Below, in pieces: positions 1 to 11,932 of a stretch of DNA of 64,000 bases. Position numbers and translations under genes: made by a program. The stretch lies in contig NW_005200264.1 in NCBI RefSeq assembly GCF_000372725.1, forward strand, positions 91,056-155,055. The letters run 5' to 3'. The DNA is from Emiliania huxleyi CCMP1516 (Eukaryota > Haptophyta > Isochrysidales > Noelaerhabdaceae). The notes beneath the pieces were generated by a model. The model saw only the letters and a list, made by a program, of their open reading frames with translations, was not told the DNA's origin and searched no databases. How positions within the stretch are numbered: position 1 is the stretch's first letter; every line of letters starts with the position of its first letter.

Positions 1-1
1 C

Positions 2-3000
2 CCTCGCTCCCCCGTTCCCACACCGTTCGGCCCCACATCGGTGGCTTCCGTTGGGCGCCGTCCCCCGCCTCCGCCCCTATTTCCCCACGCCCCTCCCCGT
101 TCACAGAACAAGCCTGTCCCGGGCTCCACGACGGACGAGGCGGATTGCACGACCGCCACGGCCCACTCCAACGTCGAGATCGGGATCGGTAAGACCTACC
201 CGACTACCTCCATGAAGCTCAACATCGGCGCCTACGCCGAGCTCGCCCCCTTATTTGACGAGACTTCCGGCGCGACGAAGATCGGCGACCCCTCACTCGA
301 GGAGAGCTTCACGACCGCCACGGCCCTCTCAGAGGTCGATGTGGCCTCGCTGCTCTTTCTCCACTCTTGTGCGGCCGTGCTGGCGCTGCTCCTCGCGGCG
401 TGCCTTGAGCCGCCGTTGCGTGGGCAGGTCAAGAAGAAGAGGGTGGAGCGCAGCAGCCACGCAGAGATCTCCGTACCCTTGCTTTCCAGCACGCGTGCTC
501 TCCGAGTTGGCATTGTGATCCTCTTCTTCCTGCAGGGCGTATGGGGCACCCCAGCGGCACCGCCCGTCAACGTCAGCAGCCCGTGCTCGCTCACGGACGG
601 CGGCTGGTGCGCCGCGTCGCCAAACTACCCGAACAGCTACGGCATCAACGAGGAGTGCACCATCAGCGGTGTGCCGCCGGTCGGGCTGGAGGTGATCGGT
701 TTTGATGTGGAGGCGCACAGCAGCTGCAGCTGGGACTATCTCACCGTCAACGGCATAACGTACTGCGGCACCTCGGGGCCGAGTGGCGCGGTGGCGGAGG
801 ACGGCGTCATCGAGTGGCGATCGGATGGCATCGTAGTCAAGTCGGGCTGGAAGGTGTGCCCCTGGTGCCTCTCGCTCCCCTTCCGTCTCCTCTCTGATGC
901 CCTCCTCCCTCTGCCGTCAGATCTGCTGGCCGCCATCACCGCCATCACCGCCATCACCGCCGCCGCTGCAGCCGCTGCCGCCGCTCTCCCCCGGCTATGT
1001 CGCCGCGGCGACCGAGACCGAGCTCCGCAACCTGATCGAGGACGCTACTTCAACTGCTGCCAACGTCTCCATCTACCTGCCGCCCGGTGCAGAGTTCAAG
1101 CTGAGCAGCCAGATCAGCTGCACCTCATCCATCAAAGTGACCGTCGCGAGCAGCGGCGAGGGCGCGACGCTCGACGGCCAGGGAGAGACCAGGCTCTTTT
1201 ACCTCTCGGGCGGCTGCAGCCTCACCCTGCGGGGGCTGACCCTCGTCAACGCGAGGGCGGCCTTCGGTGGCGTTGTGTACGCGAACCGCGCAGGCGACGT
1301 CGAGATCATCGAGTCGGTCGTGAGGGACTCTGCTGGCGATGTGCGCCGCGTAGAGCTAGCCGCCGCCCTGCAGCACCGCACGGCAGCGGGGCGAGAGGTA
1401 GAGAGGGCCACGGCTGCCTCACCCCGCTCTCTCCTCGCAACCGCAGTGGGGCGGCGTCGTCTCCGCGTACGACAGCGGTGCGGTCTCGATAACCAGCTCG
1501 GACGTGTCGGGCTGCTCGGCTGGCGATGTGCGCCGCGTAGAGCTAGCCGCCCAGTAGCGTCGCAAGAGGGCCGGCCTGCCTCACCCCGCTCTCTCCTCGC
1601 AACCGCAGTGGGGCGGCGTCGTCTACGCTTGGAACAGCGAGTCCCTCTCCATCGCGGGTGTCGACTTCATCAACAACTCGGCTTCAACAGGCTCGGTGCT
1701 GTACCTGACAAACCACGAACAAACCTCCATCAGCAACGCCTCCTTCACCGGCAACAACGGTATCACGATACAGACTGAAAACTCGGAGATAGACTGGGTA
1801 TGCCGCTTGGGCAGCTGGTTGCCGGCCGAGGGCTCCTTTAAGGGCGACTTCAGTGTCCCCGAGTGCAACCCTTGCTCCGCTGGCTACTATGGGGCAACGA
1901 CAAACCTCACCGACTCCTCCTGCAGCGGCCAGTGCACCAGGGGCCACTTTTGCAAGGAGGGGACCGCCGACCCCGAGCCCTGCCCGGTCGGCACTCGCAT
2001 GCCCGCCCTCGGCGCGGCGAGCAGCGAGAGCTGCATCCCGTGCGCTCCGGGCCAGTATCAGCCCCTCGCGGGAGAGGAGGAGTGCCTTCCTTGCGCAGCG
2101 GGCTCCTTCTCTCCCGACGTCGGCCTCGCCGCCTGCGACCCTTGCCCGCGCGGAGGCTACTGCGAGGAGGCGGGCGCCGCCACACGCATGGTCTGGGAGC
2201 CGTGTCCCGCCGGCAGCTTCAACCCGGCCAACGGCTCCAACTCGAGCGCCGCGTGCGAGCTCTGCCCCGCCGGCACCGCGAGCGCAACGCGGGGCGCGGA
2301 AAGCAGAGAGACGTGCTCGCCGTGTGAGCCCGGCCATTTCGCCGCCACACCCGGCCTCTCCAAGTGCGAGCGGTGCGCCGCGGGATTCTATCAGAACTCG
2401 AGTGGCGCCGAGGAGTGCACCCGCTGCAAGCGTGGCAGCTTCTGCCCGGTCGGCGCGTCGCTCGAGCTGCCTGCGGCGTGCGAGCCGGGTACATACGCCG
2501 ACGTCACGGACGGCGACGGCATCCCCGACTGCTTCGACTGCCCGGCGGGCTCGTCGTGTCCGGGCGGCGCCGCGCGTCCGACGCAGTGCGCGGCGGGCAC
2601 GATCGCGCCGACCGAGCGGATGGAGGCGTGCGACAAGTGCGCGGGCGGGACCTACCAGAGCGATACGGGCGCTACGGGCTGCCGCGCGTGCAAGCAGGGC
2701 AGCTACTGCGCCGTGGGCGCCGCGGCGCCGCTGCCGTGCGAGGCGGGTTCCTACTCGACCGCGACCAACCTCACCGCCGCGAGCGAGTGCACCGACGCTT
2801 CGCCGGGCCACTTCGCCACCACCGGCTCCACCGAGCAGACGGCGTGCACCAAGGGGTCGTACACGAACCAGACCAGGCAGGGCGAGTGCACGCCCTGCGC
2901 CGGCGGCACGTACCAGGACATGGGCGGCAAGACGGAGTGCAAGCCGTGCGAGGCGGGCGGCTACTGTGCTGTTGGCGCGGCGGCGGCGCTGCCGTGCGAG

Positions 3001-6000
3001 GCTGGCAGCTACTCGCGCGCCACCAACCTCTCCGCCGCGGGTGAGTGCACGGCCTGCCCCGCCGGCAGCGCCTGCTCCACGGGCAGCATCGAGCCGACGC
3101 CGTGCTCGCCTGGCACTTTCGCCGCGAAAGAGGGGCAGTCCGAGTGCGAGTCTTGCCCTCCCGGCACCTCGTCGAATCAAGGCAGCGTCGCGTGCGACGA
3201 GTGCGTGGCTGGCAAATACGCCGCCAACGCTGGCCAAAGCCTCTGCAATCTATGTCCGCATCCCCTCAGCTCGGTCAGCGGCAGCACCATCTGCTCTATC
3301 TGCATGGACGACTACTATCTGCGGAACAGCTCGGCCGACCCAGGAGACATCTTGACCTCCCCGACCGAGTTCTGCAAGCCCTGCCCGCCGAACGCTGCCT
3401 GCCCGGACAACACCACCCTTTCTTCCCTCGTCCTCCTGCGCGGCTTCTGGCGCGCCAGCCCCTCCTCCGCCGTGCTGACAGAGTGCCGCCTCTTTGGCGG
3501 CAATGCCAATGCCGGCAAGACGCGGTGCGCCGGCAGCGAGCCGGTGGCGAGAGGCCGGAGGATGGTGGAGGCGGGCTCAGAGTACTGCGCTTCGGACTTC
3601 AAAGGACCCGAGTGCCAGCTCTGCGTCGCGGAGAAGCACCACCTCGTCGACGGCGACACCTGCGAAGTATGCGCTCCGCGCGGCGCGGCGGCTGGCCGCA
3701 TCGCCGGCCTCGTCCTCGGCCTCTGCGTCGCGTGCGGCTTGGCGGCGTGGGCCTACCACATGCCGTGGCGGAAGGAGCGCATCATCGGCCCTCTCCTCCG
3801 CTTTGCAGACCGCTCCGTCAAGTACTACGTCGGGGTCGGAATGACGGCAAAGCTCAAGATCTTGTTTGGCTTCTATCAGATCTGCACCGTCCTCTCCTCC
3901 ACCTACTCCGCGCGGCTGCCGGACAAGTACACGGGCTGGACGGACAACTTGGCCAACGTGATCTCCATCGACTGGTCTGGCTTTTTCCTGCCGGAGCAGT
4001 GCCTCGGCTACGCTCTGCGGCTCCTCGCCATCGCCCTCTCCCCCGTCGCGCTCATCGCCCTGCTAATGATCGCGGGAATAAGCCTGCGGCTCCGCTGCTG
4101 GCGCGCCGCCCCGGCGCCGCGCGAGAGGCCGTGGTACGCGGAGGCGGCCCTCGGCCTCCTCGACCTCACGCCGGCCGGTTTGGTGCTCATCTTCTGCTTC
4201 GTGCCCTCCATCAGCGCCTCCATCTTCCGCTCCTGGTCGTGCCAGGCGCCCTCTCACAGCTGATGACTGCCGTTGCTCACCCCCACCCCCCTCAGTCCTC
4301 ACAACGTTCTGCTGATAGGCCTACACCATCTCTCCGCCCGGCGAGGAGCTAGAGCAGGTCTCCTACATGCGGCAGGACGCGAGCGTCGAGTGCGGCTCCG
4401 ACGATCACGGACCCATCACCGCCCTCGCCATCGGTTTCATCGTCCTCTGGCCCGCCGGCTCGCTGGTCCTCTTCACGTCGCTCCTCGCCGCTTGCTACAA
4501 GCCGCTGCAGGCCAAGACGCCGAATGCTCTGACGCGGGCCACCGCCTTCCTCCACCGGGAGTACGAGACGACCTGGTACTGGTGGGAGGCGGTCGAGCTG
4601 GCGCGCAAGCTCGTGCTGACTGGCTTCGTGCTTCTGATCCCGGAGGAGCGCGCCTTTGTTCGCCTCGTGGTGGCGACGCTCATCTGCTCATGCTACGCCG
4701 TCGCACTCGCCGTCGTGCGGCCGTACAAGCGGGTCGAGGACAACGTCATCGCCGTCGCCACGAGCCTCGTGCTCCTCCTCCTCTTCCTCGGCACCAACTG
4801 GAGCACCATCTTCCTCGGCATCCAGGAGCGGTACCAGGGAGTAGATCCCGCCGATGTCCTCGGCTTCCGCAGCCTCAATGTGATTGTCGACTCGATGATC
4901 ATCCTCGTTGCAGTCGTGCTCGCCTTCTTCCTTGTCGGCGCCATCATCGCCGCCCGTCGCGTCGCCAAGGTCCCCACGATCCGACTCGTCTCGACCAAGC
5001 AGCCCCCCGAGCTGAGCATCGCGAGGGGCCTCACGTGGCACCTCTTCAACAGCCACATCTGGTGAGTCACGGCTATGGAGGGAGAGAGGGAGCGAAAACA
5101 GCCGGCGTGATCCCCGCCCCTCACCCAAACGAATAGGTCGACCGGTCAAGACGCCGTCAAGGTCATCAAGGGTGAGCTCGAGCAGCTGCTGCCGGACATC
5201 AAAGTCTTTCTCGACGCGCGCACATGCTCATCAGCGCTGCTTAAGCTACACACAGAGCCCCCCTGACGCACCGCGGTGTGCTCATAGGTAGATGATCTCA
5301 AGGATATCGGGGCGCTGGAGGAGTACATCCAGAGCTCGCAGGTCATCCTCTTCTTCCTCTCGCAGGGCTACTTCCGCTCCAAGGCTCGCCTCTTCCTCCC
5401 ACCCCGCCCCTCTACCGCACCCTGGCCCCAAGAACTGCCGCCTCGCCCGCGCCACAGAACTGCCTCCGAGAGGTCCGCTCGTCGCTCGAGAAGGACAAGC
5501 CGCTCGTCCTCGTCCAAGAAGCGGACCCTGAAAAGGGCGGCGGGACGCTCCAGGCGCTGCGCGACGAGTGCCCCGAGGACCTGCAGCCGGCCATCTTTGA
5601 CAACGACTGGCCGCTCACGATTTGGTATCGCATCGATGAGTTTCAGCTCATCTCGCTCAAGATCATCGCCGAGGCGCCGCCGGCCACAACCAGCTCCGTT
5701 CTCTCACTCTACCTCCCGGCCAACCCCACTTGAACCACCCTAGGCGGTGCTCCTCTGCTCGCCCAACTTTCTGGACAGGACGTCCCTCCCGCTCTGCGTG
5801 TCGGGCGAGCTCGAGAGCCAGTCGCTCGCCTTTTCCAAACCGTGCACGCTCTGGGCCTCGCCAGCCAACGCGGGGTCGCTGGCGCTGGCCGATGAGATCG
5901 CCGCCGCCTTTGCCCCAGATCGTGAGACCGCCGGTCTCACGATCTGCACCACCGATGATCGGCCGGCCAGCGCGACGCACTTGCTGCTCTACCTCAACGA

Positions 6001-6576
6001 GGACAGCTTCGTCAGCGACGAGCGGCTGGCCGAGCAGGTCAAGCAGGCGCGGGAGGACAAGCTGAAGATCGTCATGGCGCACGAGAACGACCCCGCGCTC
6101 GGCGGCTGCCAGTTCTCGAGGTTTTTCGAAGTCACGCCGCAGGAGCGAATGTCTCAACGTGGCGCCTGTCCCGCCACCCCTCCTCCCCAACCCTCTCCCC
6201 CCCCAACGCCGCAGGAGCTCATCGCCGGCGGACTCTACAAGGACCTGGCAAAATCCTGCTTCCCCGGCCACCACCGCAAGGCGCGCGCCCTCTCTCCCAC
6301 AGCGAGCTCTCCCCCGCATCGAGCGTTTCGTGACGAGGGGCGGGTCCCTGCCCGCAGGTGTCGCTCGTCCTTCTGGCAAAGAGCCTAGGCGCGACCCCTG
6401 CTCGGTCGCGGGCGGGCCTCCTCGCTTCAGGCAGCGTCGTTGAGGGCAGCACCAGTCTCGCGATGCGCAGCCTTGGCGGACTCAGCCGGGTGTTCGCCAA
6501 GATGAGCAGCCGCAGCTCTGCGGAGGCGCGCGAGGTCTCTGGAGGCGAGGCGTCGTCGGTGCAGCAGCCGGTCTGA
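2..6576 (+). CDS. Multipass Cys-rich receptor-like protein with CUB, beta-helix and C-terminal TIR domains
   Basis: Inferred exons 2-853, 921-1340, 1447-1527, 1609-4245, 4319-5061, 5137-5215, 5288-5383, 5458-5673, 5744-6142, 6215-6280, 6358-6576; all phases agree. The first in-frame ATG is at 212, but the frame is open to the window edge, so the 5' end may lie outside. Counted from 212 the protein is about 1865 aa. Order of parts: hydrophobic segments near 340-560, a CUB-like domain (CSWDYL..YCGTSG), a Pro-rich linker, a beta-helix-like stretch (TLDGQG..LTLRGLTLVNA), a long run of GCC2/GCC3 (ephrin-receptor-like) Cys repeats (1860-3690), about nine membrane segments (3700-4970), then a cytoplasmic TIR domain (KVFLD..DDLKDIG..FFLSQGYFRSKNCLREV) and a second TIR-like stretch. 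Introns at 4246, 5216, 5384, 5674 and 6281 use GC donors; 6143 appears to use GA. The family is known from marine algal genomes. A role in surface sensing or immunity is inference. Confidence 0.8.
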
Positions 6577-6724
6577 TCGGTTGCGCGATGTCGTGCGCAA
6601 AACGTGCGGCGCGGCGATGACCTGCAAACACGGGACGATTAGTAGAGCTAGCTCGCACATGGAGCATCCGTGGGATGTTGTGCGCGGCATTCACATTGCG
6701 TTGGAGGGAGGAGGGGGGGGCCAC

Positions 6725-6834
6725 AAGTACATGGACATGTGCATGTGCACATGCATGCGCGTGTGCATGCGCATGTGCATGTGCATGCGCATGTGCATGT
6801 GCATGCGCATGTGCATGTGCATGTGCATGTCACG
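6725..6834. repeat. CATGTG/CATGCG microsatellite
   Basis: About 110 bp of alternating ACATGTGC/GCATGCGC hexamer-like units. All frames are open only because of the repeat, so the overlapping His/Cys-rich open frames are not genes. Confidence 0.9.
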
Positions 6835-7534
6835 TGCACGGGCAGTTCGGGTGGAGATTATGATTTGCGTCGTGGGGTTCCTTCCAGCTCTTTGTCTTTC
6901 GTCCTGCGTGGCCGCGTAGAGCCGTATCGTGGTGACTGGCGTGGTGCCACTGCGCGCCAGTCCCGTGCCTAGTTTTTTGAGAGAAAATTCTTTTGTATTC
7001 GCGTTAAGCTTAAGGGGGGGTGGGGGGCATCCAGAAAAAAGGAAAACAGACAAGCCATCCAGCTTGCGTCAGCCGTGCGGAGTTCGATTTCTTTTGCCAT
7101 CGGTGAGGAGGCGTGCACGGGGGCGTGCCCCGGAGACCTCCGGTGTCGGGAGGGGGCCACGCATGGGAGCCGGGAGTGCGTTCCCACGGGGGCTGGTTGT
7201 TTTTGGCCACACCATCCTGTTGCCGACAAGATTTTTTGAGAGCGCCTTCGTTGTGGCCCCGTGAGACCTTCAACTCACCACGGGCACGGCTGGCCATCGC
7301 GCGTGAACAGGCTCTGGCCTCTCGTTTTAACACAGCCCGTAAGGTGCCCCGCCGGGGTGCCGGTTCGTTTTCCGCCCACGAACATGACCTCGGAGAACGC
7401 ATTAGCCGCTACAGCGGAAGCTGCGATTTCGGCTACCTCGGCCATTTCGATGTAGCGGCTTATGCGTTTCGTGACACAATCGCTAAAACTCGAGCCAGAG
7501 CTATGGGCGCCGAGTTCGCCACCCAATTTGTGTT

Positions 7535-7974
7535 AAAACAGAAGCAGGGCTCGTGGTTCGTTAACTGTAGACCGAAAATGGGCAAAAACGGGGTGATTTC
7601 GGTCATCCGTCAAAATATCTGAAGATCCTACTATAGGATTCTCCCCAAACCTTGCTCAGCTGATCCAGCCTGGGGGGAAGGCCAGCCCTGGGCAAAGAAA
7701 CCAGTACCTCATCAGGCTTCCCTGAGCGTCACAGCTCGGTGATCGCGCCGGCCGGACACCACTGTGACGACCGTTCCGGGCAGTTGGAACGCAACCTTCG
7801 GGGGCAAAGACATGGGCTCTATGGCTCAGACTGGACTCCTCTTGGTCCCTTCTGATGCCCTAGGCCACACCTGGGCCTTACCTGGGGTCCTAGGGGCCGG
7901 GCAGGGTTTGCCCCCCTAAAGGGGCCCGGGGAACCTTAAAACGGAAGCAGGGCTCGTGGTTCGTTAACTGTAGA
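7535..7974. repeat. Segment bounded by two copies of a ~35-bp motif
   Basis: GAAGCAGGGCTCGTGGTTCG followed by TTAACTGTAGACC occurs at about 7540 and again at about 7942. Between the copies lies a structured non-coding stretch with several CCTGGG/CCAGG motifs. It may be a mobile element with direct terminal repeats; the class is not recognised. Confidence 0.4.
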
Positions 7975-8313
7975 CCACACGGACGCGCGGCCGGCGGCTG
8001 AGAAGGCCACGCAGCCCCTCTTCCTGGTCACTGACGGGAGCACTGGTCGGCGTGTAGTGTGTGTAGACCCCAAGATGGCGCTGTTCGCGCCTCCCGTCCA
8101 CCACTACCGATCAGGTGGCCGGCCTGGGTGCCCCCCCGGCGGGTGGGAAAGGGCGCAAAGCTCCGTTTCATTGCCTACCCCTGTAGTTTTGACATAGTGT
8201 CTCTGGGACTCTGATATTCTTAGTCTCCTAACATCGAAGACGTGAACATGTCCGTGCGGCACGCCCCAAAAGCGGAGTTCCAGTTGGGGCGCGCGGGGGG
8301 GGGGGGGGGGGAT

Positions 8314-10478
8314 CTAGGGCGGCGCGGCCGCGGCGGCCGCCTCAGCACCTCTTTCGCGCGCAAACGTCTGCGCGACGAGCAGCGGCAGCAGCAGAGTCGC
8401 GTCGGCGCAAACCTTGACAGGGGTCGCCTCTGGCCGCACCTGGCGCGCGAGGGCGAGGGCGAGGGCGTCGAGGTGAGGCGGCGGTGCGCTCTCCGCCACT
8501 GCGCGCGGTGCGTGTGCGCGTGCGCCTTGCCCCACGAGACCGCCTCGTCGGGCTTGGCGCCCGAGTCGGAGCCGTCGAACTCCTGCCCTGTGTTGACGAA
8601 GACGGCGTAGTCAGCGCCGTTGCGCATCAGGTTGGCGTTACAGATGTGGTGCTTGACAAGGCCGCCGCCGCAGATGAGCATCCCTGCTCGCAGCGGCGAC
8701 ACGTGTCACGTGGGCGATCTCGAGCAATCTCGGGCGATCTCGGATAATCTCGGGTGATCTCGAGTAATCTCGGGTGATCTGGGCGCAGCGCCTCCTCGCC
8801 GCCGCCGAGCGCGCCACACAGCTGTGAGCCGCGGGGTGTGGTACTGTGGTGCTACTGTGCGCCGCGGGCCCCTCTATGTTTGCCATGGTGCCGCTATGCG
8901 TTGCTGGCGCCCTCTGCGCCTCCTAGACTGCCGCCCGTGTACCCGCCGACGATACACGACCCCGGAGCGCCCCGTCTCGGTCTCGCCATCGCGGGCTCGG
9001 TAGTGGGAGAGCTCGCCCTAGGCCTCGGCATGGCTTGCTAGCCCTAGGCCTCGGCATGGCTTGCTAGCCCTATGTTGCCATGGTGCCGACCAGCCGCGGC
9101 GGAGGGGCGTGCGGGGCTTCTCCGCGAGGCGCAAGGCCGAGCTCGTGCGCGCTCTTGCGGGGTAGCGTGCACGCGAGGGTCTCTGGTGTCCGGGGGCACG
9201 GAGGGGCCGACGACGCTATGCGTTGCTGGCGCGCCCGTGCGGCGCGCGTCGACCGCCATCGAGTTGATCGCGCGGATGTCTTGCACGAGGTCGACGACGA
9301 GGCCCGGCCGCTTGTACGAGTGGAAGAAGAGCATGTCGCCGATCGAGCCGTCGGTGATCGCCGGGCAAAAGATCGGGATGCGGTTGCGGTTCGCCCAGTA
9401 GCAGATGGAGGACGCGTCGTCGATCTTCTCGCCCATTCGCCAGATCATGCGGCTCGGCGAGGTGGCGCCGCCGCTCGCCTCCTGCTCGTCCATCAGCGTG
9501 TCGAGCAGAGGTGTGAGCCTGGCGTCGTGAATAGAAGAGCTGTGAATAGAAGAGCTGTGAATACAGAGGTGTGAGCCTGGCGTCGTGTGTGCACCAAGTC
9601 AGGGTGGTGCGAGGGTGTGGTAAAGTGCAGTGCGCAGAGCGTGGTAAAGTGCAGTGCATACCAACCAGCGCGCCAATGCAAGGGCTAGAATGCGATGGAA
9701 GAAAGTGCGATTCTCCCCGAGGGGGGTCGGGAGACAGGGGTGCACGTGACCCGCATCTACGACCACCCACCAATCCTCAAACAAGCAGTAGTTGCGGTTG
9801 GGCACCAGCAAGTTTCCGATTCGGTTGATTCCCTTCTGCCGCAGCTCGGCGCCCTTGAGCGCGAAGCCCTCCACGCCGCGCTGCGAGCCCAGGTAGTGCG
9901 GCGCGAGGCACTTCATCAGGTCCTCCTCCACGCCGCCTGCCGTCGTCACCAGGCACGAGACTAGCTTGTGTTGCAGCAAGTACCGGATCGACTCTCGCGT
10001 GCCCGCAGAGATGAGGTTGGAGGTGCAGCCGAGGAAGATGGTGGTCCGCACCTTGGCCCGCTCGGCCGGGTCGCGGATCTCCGAGTCCTCCTCCGAGCCG
10101 GCGACGATCCCCTCGGGCGGCGGAGGCGCCTCCTCGTCACTTAGGCGCCACGCCAGCATCCTCCGGACCTCCTCGACGGCGAGCCCAAAGTTGGTCGCCT
10201 GTGGAGCGGCGGCGGCCACAGCAGTCACAGCGGTGGCAGCGGCGGCGGCAGCTGCGAAACGCGTGAAATCAGAGAGTGTCGGCAGCGGGGGCGGCAGCAG
10301 CGGCGCTTGGCGGCGCTGCCTGGAAGCCGGTGGTAACATACGACTCGAGGAGCGCGGCGAGGTCGACGCCAGCGTCAAAGTCGTAGCCGCGGACCTCGGC
10401 CGAGCCCGCAGGCATCTCCTCGGACGCCTGGAGCACCGCCGCGGCGGCAATGTTGGGTACGCTCTGCTGGCTGGTCAT
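8314..10478 (-). CDS. DHPS: Deoxyhypusine synthase
   Basis: Exons, in transcription order: 10478-10320, 10198-9771, 9518-9235, 8683-8526, 8439-8314; 384 aa, close to the usual 370 or so. The enzyme transfers a butylamine moiety from spermidine to a lysine of eIF5A, using NAD, in the cytosol. Family signatures seen: [10 protein letters not shown] and VTTGFQ near the N-terminus, [85 protein letters not shown] and PDEAVSWGK, the last with the catalytic lysine at the end of exon 4. The start is the ATG at 10478, beginning MTSQQ. Introns 1, 3 and 4 use GC donors; intron 2 is GT-AG. Intron 3 is full of minisatellite repeats. Divergent from the gene starting at 10704. Confidence 0.95.
8711..8786. 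repeat. Intronic ATCTCGGGTG-type minisatellite
   Basis: About seven degenerate units of roughly 10 bp (gatctcggg/taatctcggg) inside the third intron of the deoxyhypusine synthase gene. Confidence 0.8.
9028..9069. repeat. Tandem duplication inside DHPS intron 3
   Basis: The motif CTAGGCCTCGGCATGGCTTG occurs twice back to back in the same intron as the upstream minisatellite. Confidence 0.8.
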
Positions 10479-10703
10479 TTTACAGTCGTACTGCACGAGC
10501 GTGCGGAGCCCATGCGAGTTTGCACGGGTCTGCAAGAACGATAACTACGGGGAGTTAACCAGACCCCCCCCTGCCAGCCAGACACGCGCAAGTTCTGGAA
10601 TGGTCCGGTTACTAACTCCCACGATTCGAAGACTCGCGGCGGGCGGTGAAACGAATCGGTCGTCCGGGCGGCTGATTGAGCTCTGGCAGCCTCGGCCCGG
10701 GGC
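10479..10703. promoter_or_regulatory. Bidirectional intergenic/promoter region
   Basis: A 225-bp gap separates the divergent starts of deoxyhypusine synthase and the unknown gene at 10704, so both promoters must lie here or in 5' UTRs. No TATA-like box was identified. Confidence 0.4.
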
Positions 10704-11932
10704 ATGGAGTATGCGCATCTGGATCAGCATGAAATCCAGCTGCCGCAAATATGCTACACACTGGCCGCCACACTAGCAGCCAAAGAGCCCGGCACCGTCA
10801 TCTCGGCGATGTGGGGCGCGGCGGAGGCGGATTCCAATCCCCATCTGATGCAGCACTGCACGGCATGCATCGCGGTGACGTTTATGGGCGCGGGCGCCCG
10901 CTGGAGTCTCTTCCGCTATGGCGCGTCACACGCGCTCGTCGCGGCATGGCGTGTCCACACGGCTTGCGCGGGCATCGAGGTCGCCGTGAAGGTATCTCAA
11001 GTTACGGTCGCAGCACTTGCAGCGATACGCACCTGCGCTGGAGACGTCCTGCTCGGCGATGACACCCTTCTCGCAGCCGCACTGCACGACATGTGCTACT
11101 TGCGAGGTGGTCTCTTTGGCTGCCCCCCCTCAATCATCATGGTGCTCAACATCATGCACCAAATCTGCACCACGGACGTACGGGCTTTCTTGACTCCTAC
11201 GTCGTCCCTCCCTCCAGCGAACTTTGTGAAGCCGCCTATGGACCAAGTTATGGACCTCGTGGTGCACGCCATTGAGTTCCTGTGCAACCCTGACATGGTG
11301 GACAATGCTGATGTTGCGAGGAGCGTGAAACAACTGACCATGCAGCTTGCTATCTCCATGCGGGAGATCATCAGCAACGGCACCGTTTCCTACCTAATGG
11401 GCGAGCATGGGAGTGTGCACGTCTCCACGGCTGTGGCGGCGTGGCGGTCGGGCTCCGCTCACGTCCTAGGATACGTGCTGGCGTATCCCGCTGGCGGGGG
11501 CTCCGACATATCCAGTCCGGCGAGGGCTCTGACTTACCACACCTACCTCTTCCAGCCGGGAGGCACGTACCAAGTGCGCTCGCCGCGGTCCGAGCATTTC
11601 GGAGCCTCTCTCTCCGAAGCACATCAGCTGAACCCGAAGGAGAGCAACCATTGGGCGGCAAAACATTATGCGTACCCGCTGCCGGAGCTATGGCCGCGCA
11701 TGTGCCTGCGCCTTGTGGGTACCGGCATTGCTCGCCCCCCCCCCCCCGCCCCCCCCGCCCCCCCCCCTTTTGACTCCCCCCTCCGCCCCTTAACCCTCAG
11801 TCGGCGCCAACCACGCTCTCGGCAGCGGCGGCGGCGGCGGCGGTGGCGAGGGCCACTGAAAAGGCGGCAGCCACTGCGGCAGAGGCGGCGAGAAGGGCGG
11901 TGGCGGGACGGCTTTTGTGTGCATTTTTTTGA
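10704..11932 (+). CDS. Unknown alpha-helical protein
   Basis: Exon 1 10704-11714 (337 codons), intron 11715-11800 (GT-AG, C-rich), exon 2 11801-11929 with stop TGA at 11930-11932; 380 aa. The first 270 residues are a run of amphipathic helices rich in Ala, Leu, Cys and Met (for example VTVAALAAIRTCAGDVLLGD, DQVMDLVVHAIEFLCNPDMV), reminiscent of ARM/HEAT-like solenoids, but no named domain is recognised. Exon 2 encodes an Ala-rich helix (SAPTTLSAAAAAAAVARATE) ending LLCAFF. Without splicing the frame would run through a poly-proline stretch, so the intron is preferred. Divergently paired with deoxyhypusine synthase. Function not assigned. Confidence 0.65.

Larger units (their letters stand above)
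6577..8313. other. Intergenic region with microsatellite and repeat fragments
   Basis: No convincing gene. It holds a CATGTG/CATGCG tract, a stretch near 6945-7000 related to sequences near 23945 and 39050, and a motif repeated at 7535 and 7937. The open frame ending at 7622 has no recognisable domain and overlaps the repeat. Confidence 0.5.

Noticed and set aside
1684-3237. Long minus-strand frame of over 500 codons
   Set aside because: It is the antisense shadow of the Cys-rich receptor exon, with Ala/Arg-biased composition and no motif.
6648-6972. His/Cys/Thr-rich open frames on both strands
   Set aside because: They come entirely from the CATGTG microsatellite.
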